64,000 nt of DNA, from assembly GCA_017303455.1 (NCBI GenBank), contig JAFLBM010000011.1, positions 102,209 through 166,208 of the forward strand, in the 5' to 3' direction. The notes beneath the pieces are model-generated. The model was not told where the DNA came from and ran no database searches. It saw only the letters and a program-made list of their open reading frames with translations. Both the position numbers and the translations under genes were made by a program. Source of the stretch: Chitinophagales bacterium (lineage in GTDB: Bacteria > Bacteroidota > Bacteroidia > Chitinophagales > Chitinophagaceae). Positions 58,455 to 64,000 of this stretch are shown piece after piece (position 1 is the first letter of the stretch; the number at the start of each line of letters is the position of its first letter).

Positions 58455-59378
58455 TCAGAACAAATCCGGGTAATCAGTAATAATCCCATCCACTCCCATC
58501 GTCCTATACTTTTCGATCTCTTCTTTGCTGTTGATCGTCCAGGGAATGACTTTCATTTTTTGCGCATGGCATTTTTTGATGAGCTCATCAGTGACTAACT
58601 GGTAAGCAGGACTATAGATTGTGGGAGTAAATCCTAATGCCTTTACCTGTTCATCCAGGGTTCTTTTATCAAAATCTTCGATCAGCATGGCTGTTTTAAT
58701 GGCCGGGTATTTTTGGTGCAGGTATTGTAAAGTGCGGAAATCAAAAGACTGGATGATCACCTGCTCCTCTACTTGTTTTTCTTTGATCACAGCCATCAGC
58801 AGTTCTACAAACTCTTCAGGTTTTGGTGTAAATACTCCATCATTCTCCGGGCTTGATTTTGTTTCAATATTGAAATACGGAAAGGGTCGTCTTGCCGTCA
58901 TCATGTATTGCTTCACACTATCCAGCACATCGGACAATAGAGGCTTTATCACTTTCATCTTTTCCTGCTTCGGAAAACGGGGGTGTGGTTTTAGTCCCAC
59001 ATCAAATGTTTTCACTTGTTCATAGGTCATCCAGTAGATATTGAACTTCTTCTCTTCCCGTTCGCCCATATAGGTTCCGTCCGGTTTCGTGGTGATCTCT
59101 TTTCCAAACCAGGGCTCATGGGATAATACCACTTTTTTATCCTTTGTTATCACCACGTCCAGCTCTAAAGTGGTAACTCCGAAACGCAATGCATTGATCA
59201 TGGCGGGTACTGTATTCTCCGGCATCAAACCCCGGCAGCCACGATGTCCCTGTTTATCAAATTCAGATTGCATAGCCGGTTTTGTTTCCTGGGCCTGTTG
59301 TGCTTTCTGGCTTACATGGCAGGCCGCAAAAAAACAAACCACTGCCAGGCTGTATTGAAAGATCAATTTACTATTCAT
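58455..59378 (-). CDS. Glycerophosphodiester phosphodiesterase, lipoprotein
   Basis: 307 residues. Lipoprotein leader with lipobox FFAAC (Cys20). GDPD fold: QGHRGCRGLMPENTVPAM, TTLELDVVITKDKKVVLSHE (metal/acid-base residues), YFNIETKSSPENDG, VIIQSFDFRTLQYL and TINSKEEIEKYRTMGVDGII. It hydrolyses glycerophosphodiesters to glycerol-3-phosphate, acting at the periplasmic face of a membrane. Confidence 0.95.
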   Translation of the reverse strand: MNSKLIFQYSLAVVCFFAACHVSQKAQQAQETKPAMQSEFDKQGHRGCRGLMPENTVPAMINALRFGVTTLELDVVITKDKKVVLSHEPWFGKEITTKPDGTYMGEREEKKFNIYWMTYEQVKTFDVGLKPHPRFPKQEKMKVIKPLLSDVLDSVKQYMMTARRPFPYFNIETKSSPENDGVFTPKPEEFVELLMAVIKEKQVEEQVIIQSFDFRTLQYLHQKYPAIKTAMLIEDFDKRTLDEQVKALGFTPTIYSPAYQLVTDELIKKCHAQKMKVIPWTINSKEEIEKYRTMGVDGIITDYPDLF

Positions 59379-59413
59379 AAGCCAATATTAAAAAGGATAG
59401 CTACCAACACTTA

Positions 59414-60049
59414 TCAATCTTTATTAAATAATTGTGATGTTCTTTTTTCCATCTCCGTGGCGATGATAAACCCATCCCCGCCCTGCTCTTTCAATTTCGC
59501 TATGATATTGTGATAACTTTTCTCATCCCGGTTCTGGCTCAGCTTGAATGTATTGTCCAAAGCCGTTACTTCTATCTCAAAGGCCACGATGGCTTTTGAC
59601 AACCGTTGTACATATTCCTCCGGCAGATCATCAAAATTAGCTCCTGATGAAGGATTGTTTTCATAATGATCAGTAGTCCGTTTTAATATATTCAATAAGG
59701 CGGCTTCATCGGTAAATTTCAACAGTCCCCTTGCCTGCACGGTCATATAATTCCAGGTACTGGCCTGTTCTTTACTGGCATACCAACTGGCGCTGACATA
59801 GGTATGTGCACCGGTAAAAACAGCCAGCACATTCTGATTATGTGAAAATGCTTTGTGATGATCCGTATTCTTCATGATATGCCCGGACAAGAATAACTTC
59901 CCGTCACGTTCATCTATAAAAACGGGGATTTGTGTGACTACGGGTTTATTTTCTTCATCGCAACCGGATAAAAACGCAAAAGGATGATCCTTTATAAACT
60001 GCATGACTACGGCAGGATCATTTTCTATAAAATAAGGTAAGCTATACAT
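59414..60049 (-). CDS. PaiB-like FMN-binding protein
   Basis: 211 residues. FMN-binding split barrel: HPFAFLSGCDEENKPVVTQI, SGHIMKNTDHHKAF, VSASWYASKEQASTWNYM and VQARGLLKF. The family includes PaiB, a negative regulator of sporulation and degradative genes in Bacillus. In Bacteroidota the role is not established; an FMN-dependent oxidase/reductase-like role is possible. Confidence 0.9.
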   Translation of the reverse strand: MYSLPYFIENDPAVVMQFIKDHPFAFLSGCDEENKPVVTQIPVFIDERDGKLFLSGHIMKNTDHHKAFSHNQNVLAVFTGAHTYVSASWYASKEQASTWNYMTVQARGLLKFTDEAALLNILKRTTDHYENNPSSGANFDDLPEEYVQRLSKAIVAFEIEVTALDNTFKLSQNRDEKSYHNIIAKLKEQGGDGFIIATEMEKRTSQLFNKD

Positions 60050-60087
60050 GCTGCGAAGGTATCACTAATCTGTAGTATGACTAATGC

Positions 60088-60258
60088 CTATTGTTTTTTC
60101 TGCTGACCCGGTGCATATGGTTTAGCAGATTTGCTTCCTGTTACTTTCTTGGCTTGCCCCGGCGGTAAACCACCAGTTTGCGGGTGTGTTTTATAGGTAC
60201 AGGAAAACATAACCGCCATACACGTAAGGAAAAAGGAAGTTGCAATAATTTTTCGCAT
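60088..60258 (-). CDS. Small lipoprotein (quinol oxidase subunit 4-like annotation class)
   Basis: 56 residues from the ATG at 60258: MRKIIATSFFLTCMAVMFSC has a lipobox VMFSC. The mature 36 residues (GGLPPGQAKKVTGSKSAKPY ... APGQQKKQ) show the GLPPGQAKK and KSAKPYAPGQ motifs of a small, widespread Bacteroidota lipoprotein that databases name quinol oxidase subunit 4. No biochemical basis for that name is visible here. Confidence 0.6.
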   Translation of the reverse strand: MRKIIATSFFLTCMAVMFSCTYKTHPQTGGLPPGQAKKVTGSKSAKPYAPGQQKKQ

Positions 60259-60285
60259 AAGTACCGTTTTGCCGGTACGATGCAA

Positions 60286-61380
60286 TTATAATACCACTTC
60301 TGCCACTTTCTCTGCCGGCATATTTGCATTCCGCATCGCAATACTCCTCACCACATAAGAAGCAAATCCTTCAAAAGCCTTCCGGCTGATCACATCATCA
60401 CTCATCATGATTGGCACACCACTGTCACCTCCTTCCCGGATACTTTGCACCAATGGTATTTGCCCGAGGAAGGGCAGGTCATATTCTTCTGCCAACCGTT
60501 TACCACCTTCCTTACCAAAAATGTAATATTTATTCTCCGGTAATTCGGCCGGTGTGAAATAACTCATGTTCTCTACCAGGCCAATCACCGGCACATTCAT
60601 CTGTGCCTGTCCGAACATGGCAATACCTTTCTTCGCATCTGCCAGGGCCACATCCTGCGGTGTGGTCACGATCACTGATCCGGTCACCGGAACAGTTTGC
60701 ATTAATGTCAGGTGTATATCGCCGGTACCCGGCGGCATATCCACCACTAAATAATCCAGTTCACCCCAGTATACATCGGTTACAAATTGCCGTATGGCAC
60801 TGCTGGCCATCGGCCCTCTCCATACCACGGCATTTTTTTCATCTACCAGCAAACCGATACTCATTAATTTGATACCATATTTTTCTAACGGCACGATCAT
60901 TCCTTTTCCTTCGATCTCCATCATCATCGGTCTTTCTCCGCGAACACCAAACATGATCGGCACACTGGGGCCATAAATATCCGCATCCATCAATCCCACT
61001 TTGGCACCACCCTGTGATAGAGCCAATGCAAGGTTTGCCGCCACGGTTGATTTGCCCACACCCCCTTTACCACTCACGACGGCTATTATATTTTTCACTT
61101 TCGGCAGCACGGTGCCTTCATCTGTCCTTTTTGTAGTCGTATTGGAAGTAAAATTCACCTGCACGGTCGCCTCTTTATTCACCAGCAGTTTGATCGCATT
61201 CACACAGGCATTTTTGATCATGTCTTTCATCGGGCAGGCAGGTGTGGTCAGCACCACGGTAAACGATACATAGTTCCCTTCAATAGCAATATCTTTTACC
61301 ATGTTCAGCGTCACCAGGTCTTTTCCCAAATCGGGTTCCTGCACATTACTTAAGGCTTCCAGTACTTTTTCTTTAGTCAT
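60286..61380 (-). CDS. apbC: Mrp/NBP35-family ATP-binding protein (iron-sulfur carrier)
   Basis: 364 residues. An N-terminal DUF59/MIP18-like domain (MTKEKVLEALSNVQEPDLGK ... TPACPMKDMI) is fused to a P-loop NTPase with SGKGGVGKSTVAANLALALS, MDADIYGPSVPIMFG and DMPPGTGDIHLTLMQ. Mrp/ApbC proteins assemble or carry Fe-S clusters in the cytosol. The CxxC of the family is not seen in the C-terminal part, so carrier mode is uncertain. Confidence 0.95.
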   Translation of the reverse strand: MTKEKVLEALSNVQEPDLGKDLVTLNMVKDIAIEGNYVSFTVVLTTPACPMKDMIKNACVNAIKLLVNKEATVQVNFTSNTTTKRTDEGTVLPKVKNIIAVVSGKGGVGKSTVAANLALALSQGGAKVGLMDADIYGPSVPIMFGVRGERPMMMEIEGKGMIVPLEKYGIKLMSIGLLVDEKNAVVWRGPMASSAIRQFVTDVYWGELDYLVVDMPPGTGDIHLTLMQTVPVTGSVIVTTPQDVALADAKKGIAMFGQAQMNVPVIGLVENMSYFTPAELPENKYYIFGKEGGKRLAEEYDLPFLGQIPLVQSIREGGDSGVPIMMSDDVISRKAFEGFASYVVRSIAMRNANMPAEKVAEVVL

Positions 61381-61468
61381 TTTCCAAGTATTTGTTAAAA
61401 GTCAATATGAAGGGCAAAGTTAACCAATACCGCCTGCAAATTGTTTTACGAAATCAGCAACTTGTCTT

Positions 61469-61476
61469 TATTTTTG
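61469..61476 (+). promoter_or_regulatory. Possible promoter -7 box of the carboxypeptidase-regulatory-like gene
   Basis: TATTTTTG matches TAnnTTTG; no convincing TTTG at 19-21 bases upstream. Confidence 0.35.
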
Positions 61477-61481
61477 GCACA

Positions 61482-62123
61482 GTGAAGAAAATTTTACAAT
61501 ACCTCCTCATCGCTGCTCTCCTGGTACCCGCCACCGCCAAATCCCAGTTTGAAGCTGCCCGCGACTCCGTTGTTCAATTATATGGTATCATCATGACCGC
61601 CGACAGTCTCGTGGGCATCCCGGCCGTGAGTGTGGTGGTAAAAGGTCAGAACCGGGGAACCATTACCAATGGACAGGGCGTTTTCTCCATCGTGGTATTA
61701 AAAGGTGATGAAGTGGAATTTACCCACGTCAGCTATAAACCGAAGACCGTTGCCATTCCCCGTTCACTGGAAGGCAACCAATACAGTATTGTGCAACTGA
61801 TGGTAGCTGATACGGTTTACCTGCCCGCCACCATTATCCGCCCCCGGCCCACACCGGAACAATTTGCCCGTGATTTTGTGAATACCAAAGTACCGGATGA
61901 TGATATTGAAGTAGCCCGTAGAAATACTGATGCTACCAAACGACGCATCCTGATGCGCAGTGTTCCCGGCGATGGCGCTGAAGCCACCAAGATACAGTTC
62001 AACAAGATAGCTAACCGGGCCGTGTACCAGGGACAGATGCCCCCGCAGAATATCTTCAATCCTGCCGCCTGGTCAGAGTTCATCCAGGCCTGGAAACGGG
62101 GAGATTTTAAGAATAAAAATTGA
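61482..62123 (+). CDS. Exported carboxypeptidase-regulatory-like domain protein
   Basis: 213 residues from the GTG at 61482 (VKKILQYLLIAALLVPATAK), which creates a normal signal peptide; the frame is open 30 codons further upstream without features. A carboxypeptidase-D regulatory-like beta domain (about 30-115) has YGIIMTADSLVGIPAVSVVVKG, GTITNGQGVFSIVVLKGDEV and VEFTHVSYKPKTVAI. The C-terminal half is polar and unrecognised. A TATTTTTG box sits 5 bases before the GTG, supporting this start and a nearly leaderless mRNA. Confidence 0.75.
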   Translation: MKKILQYLLIAALLVPATAKSQFEAARDSVVQLYGIIMTADSLVGIPAVSVVVKGQNRGTITNGQGVFSIVVLKGDEVEFTHVSYKPKTVAIPRSLEGNQYSIVQLMVADTVYLPATIIRPRPTPEQFARDFVNTKVPDDDIEVARRNTDATKRRILMRSVPGDGAEATKIQFNKIANRAVYQGQMPPQNIFNPAAWSEFIQAWKRGDFKNKN

Positions 62124-62161
62124 AAATCGTAAAGCTGAAATTGAAAATGGCCCTCATTTGA

Positions 62162-62518
62162 TCATTTCTTCAGCTTTAGTTTAGCCGTTTTCCCGGCAGT
62201 AGTTAATATGGCCGTAATTTCCTGTGCTTCTTTTAGCAATGGCTCCAGCCTGTTTCCTTTGAACACTCCTATTTCAATCAGTATCTCAAGCCAATAACAG
62301 GTTTCATCAGCTTCTTCTTCTGCAATAGTGATTTTTGAGATAAAGTCGGGAGTGCTCCTGGCCCTTAAAGCTGACCGGTAATTAGCTCCCACAGATGTGG
62401 CAGACCTTACGATTTGACGGATAAGTATATCTTCAATTTTATTCCCCCTGATCTCTTTCACCATCCTGATTACCCGGATTCCGAGTGACCTGGTTCTGTC
62501 TTTTAATTGCTGGCTCAT
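62162..62518 (-). CDS. Four-helix-bundle protein, S23 type (copy 2)
   Basis: 118 residues from the ATG at 62518 (MSQQLKDRTRSLGIRVIRMV). S23/bAvd helices: EDILIRQIVRSATSVGANYR, ISKITIAEEEADETCYWLEI, LEPLLKEAQEITAILTTAGK. Related in fold but not close in sequence to the S23 protein at 55389-55766. Flanked by GAAATTGAAAATGG / TTCGACTTTCGCTTTACAAC low-complexity sequence. It lies convergent with the carboxypeptidase-like gene and divergent from the 3-hydroxybutyryl-CoA dehydrogenase gene. Confidence 0.9.
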   Translation of the reverse strand: MSQQLKDRTRSLGIRVIRMVKEIRGNKIEDILIRQIVRSATSVGANYRSALRARSTPDFISKITIAEEEADETCYWLEILIEIGVFKGNRLEPLLKEAQEITAILTTAGKTAKLKLKK

Positions 62519-62618
62519 AAAAAAGGTTTTATTGTTTATAATGGTTTTGCTTTTGGAGGTTTGTGAAATACTTTCGACTTTCGCTTTACAACTTTCGATT
62601 CCTGATAAATTTACGAAA

Positions 62619-63506
62619 ATGAAAAACGTTTCTGTCATCGGCGCCGGCACCATGGGAAATGGTATCGCACATGTTTTTGCACAGCATGGTTATACTGTCA
62701 CACTCATTGATATTTCGCAGGCACAATTAGATAAAGCTATTGCCACCATCAGCAAGAACCTGGACCGGATGGTGAGTAAAGACATCATTACCACAGCGGT
62801 TAAAGAAGAAACATTACAACGCATCCATACCAATACATCCATTGCAGACGGCGTAAAAAATGCCAACCTCGTAGTGGAAGCCGCTACTGAAAACGTGGAG
62901 CTGAAACTGAAAATATTTCAGCAAATGGATGAAGCGGCTCCAAAGGGCTGTATTCTCTCTACCAACACATCTTCCATTTCCATTTCTAAAATGGCAGCGG
63001 TGACCAACCGCCCCGAAGCCGTCATCGGTATGCACTTTATGAATCCGGTACCGGTGATGAAACTGGTGGAGATCATCACCAGTGATGCTACCAGCCAGGA
63101 AGTAACGGATACAATTGTTGCTACCAGTAAACAGTTGGGCAAAGTACCCTGCGTGGTGAAAGATTTTCCTGGCTTTATTGCCAACCGTATCCTGATGCCG
63201 ATGATCAATGAAGCCATTATCAGTTTGCAGGAAGGCGTTTCGGGTGTTATAGAAATTGATACCATTATGAAACTGGGTATGGCCCACCCGATGGGGCCTT
63301 TGCAATTAGCCGATCTTATCGGGCTGGATGTTTGTCATTCCATATTGAATGTATTGTATGAAGGATTCAAGAATCCAAAATATGCTCCTTCTCCTTTACT
63401 GACGGAGCTGGTGCAAGCCGGTAAACTGGGTATAAAGACCGGGGAAGGTTTTTATAAGTATTCTCCCGGCAGTAAAGAGTTGGTAGTAAGTGACCGGTTC
63501 AAATAA
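62619..63506 (+). CDS. 3-hydroxybutyryl-CoA dehydrogenase
   Basis: 295 residues from ATG 62619 (MKNVSVIGAGTMGNGIAHVF); the frame is open upstream into non-coding sequence. NAD-binding GAGTMGNG, VVEAATENVELKLKIFQQ, STNTSSISISKMA, the catalytic His in VIGMHFMNPVPVMKLVEI and GFIANRILMPMINEA, then LGMAHPMGPLQLADLIGLD. It interconverts 3-hydroxybutyryl-CoA and acetoacetyl-CoA, and can follow glutaryl-CoA dehydrogenase (crotonyl-CoA route) toward acetyl-CoA. Confidence 0.95.
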   Translation: MKNVSVIGAGTMGNGIAHVFAQHGYTVTLIDISQAQLDKAIATISKNLDRMVSKDIITTAVKEETLQRIHTNTSIADGVKNANLVVEAATENVELKLKIFQQMDEAAPKGCILSTNTSSISISKMAAVTNRPEAVIGMHFMNPVPVMKLVEIITSDATSQEVTDTIVATSKQLGKVPCVVKDFPGFIANRILMPMINEAIISLQEGVSGVIEIDTIMKLGMAHPMGPLQLADLIGLDVCHSILNVLYEGFKNPKYAPSPLLTELVQAGKLGIKTGEGFYKYSPGSKELVVSDRFK

Positions 63507-63512
63507 TCAGCT

Positions 63513-64000
63513 ATGCGAATCGTCAACCGGGAACAAATATTATTGACTGAAGCAGATAAAAAATTATTGGCTAAGGTCCGGCTGAAAAGAACCTTGTTCC
63601 TTGTTATCGCTTATCTTTCATTAACAGCTATTCTTTTTTTAATTTTCATGACCGGGCAGTTTGATTTTACCGGAACCAGTATAGAGAAAAGTATCCGCTA
63701 CCGCCGGGCTACTAATATCCTAACCGGCCTTTTACTGATCATTCTTACTATCAGTTTTGTTGTTTATTATTTCAAAGCTATCCATCCGTTTACCCGTGAC
63801 CTGAAGAAAGGATTAAAAACAGTTTCCTGGTTTTACCCTGCTGCTTATAAAACACCTTATTTCGACAGCTTCTTTTTAAAGACGGGCTCACCCAAAAAAC
63901 CAATGCTGCCCATTCCTAAAAATTTATTCGATGCCATCGAACCCGGAGTATTAGCCTATATCCTGATCGCCCCGGCCTCCAGGTTTGTATTCTTACTGAA
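63513..64000 (+). CDS. Membrane protein, 3' end outside the window
   Basis: 162 residues are visible, starting MRIVNREQILLTEADKKLLA six bases after the previous stop. Two TM helices (about 29-46 LFLVIAYLSLTAILFLIF and 70-89 ILTGLLLIILTISFVVYYF) enclose a short loop; a basic soluble part follows. No family recognised; the frame is open to the right edge. Confidence 0.6.
   Translation, partial: MRIVNREQILLTEADKKLLAKVRLKRTLFLVIAYLSLTAILFLIFMTGQFDFTGTSIEKSIRYRRATNILTGLLLIILTISFVVYYFKAIHPFTRDLKKGLKTVSWFYPAAYKTPYFDSFFLKTGSPKKPMLPIPKNLFDAIEPGVLAYILIAPASRFVFLL

Noticed and set aside
1..64000. tRNA or rRNA genes
   Set aside because: No cloverleaf-like GGTTCGAATCC or rRNA-like stretch was seen in the intergenic regions, although a covariance-model search would be needed to be sure.

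Overview
The window looks like a chromosomal segment of a Bacteroidota bacterium, most likely from the Chitinophagaceae or a close relative. This is inferred from several signs. A secreted nuclease ends in a type IX secretion (T9SS) sorting domain. Promoters match the Bacteroidota form TTTG-N19-TAnnTTTG. There are family-typical proteins: HYC_CC_PP, a putative porin, TlpA-like thioredoxins with DUF4369, a DUF2911 protein and an SDR-type threonine dehydrogenase. Start codons usually sit a few bases after a TAnCTTnG box. No rRNA, tRNA, prophage or CRISPR array was recognised, and no gene-free stretch exceeds 300 bases.

Layout. 1-2.8 kb (minus strand): a probable metal-handling operon (HYC_CC_PP, two HMA-domain proteins, a TlpA thioredoxin, an outer-membrane protein cut by the left edge). 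2.8-8.6 kb: putative porin, an unknown lipoprotein and a secreted endonuclease I. 8.7-10 kb: sucC. 10.2-12.4 kb: a two-gene unit of a ComEC-like metallo-beta-lactamase-fold protein and a membrane protein. 12.4-21.5 kb: a PHP phosphodiesterase followed by small accessory genes (outer-membrane barrel, a frameshifted membrane gene, VOC protein, orphan antitoxin, two GNATs, lipoprotein, DUF2911/TPR protein, TlpA/DUF4369 protein).

21.6-30.7 kb is a complete minus-strand tryptophan operon, trpE-G-D-C-F-F-B-A. It starts with a canonical promoter and a textbook attenuator: a 19-residue leader peptide with three consecutive Trp codons and competing hairpins. Two foreign genes interrupt it. A putative AbiC-like phage abortive-infection gene lies between trpF and trpB. 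A DUF559 nuclease gene lies between trpB and trpA, bounded by near-perfect 34-bp inverted repeats that supply the trpB stop codon and sit in frame inside trpA. trpF is present as two tandem paralogues.

30.7-47.5 kb holds mostly housekeeping genes: S9 peptidase, free-methionine-sulfoxide reductase, acylphosphatase, threonine dehydrogenase, kdsA, lolA, ftsK, a sensor histidine kinase and aroK. It also contains a probable single-gene cassette at 34.55-35.61 kb bounded by inverted GTTAGCGGTA motifs. 47.5-58.4 kb is a tryptophan/kynurenine catabolic region: a glutaryl-CoA dehydrogenase-like enzyme, kynurenine monooxygenase, kynureninase, 2-aminomuconate deaminase, aminomuconate semialdehyde dehydrogenase, an SDR, 3-hydroxyanthranilate dioxygenase and ACMS decarboxylase. 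Short AT-rich foldback repeats punctuate its junctions. The first two catabolic steps (tryptophan dioxygenase, kynurenine formamidase) are not in the window. 58.4-64 kb: glycerophosphodiesterase, PaiB-like protein, Mrp ATPase, a second S23-type four-helix-bundle gene, 3-hydroxybutyryl-CoA dehydrogenase and a membrane protein cut by the right edge.

The same 37 kb therefore both makes and degrades tryptophan. Its operons carry small passenger genes (DUF559, AbiC-like, S23) sitting in or next to palindromic repeats, which is the most unusual property of the window.
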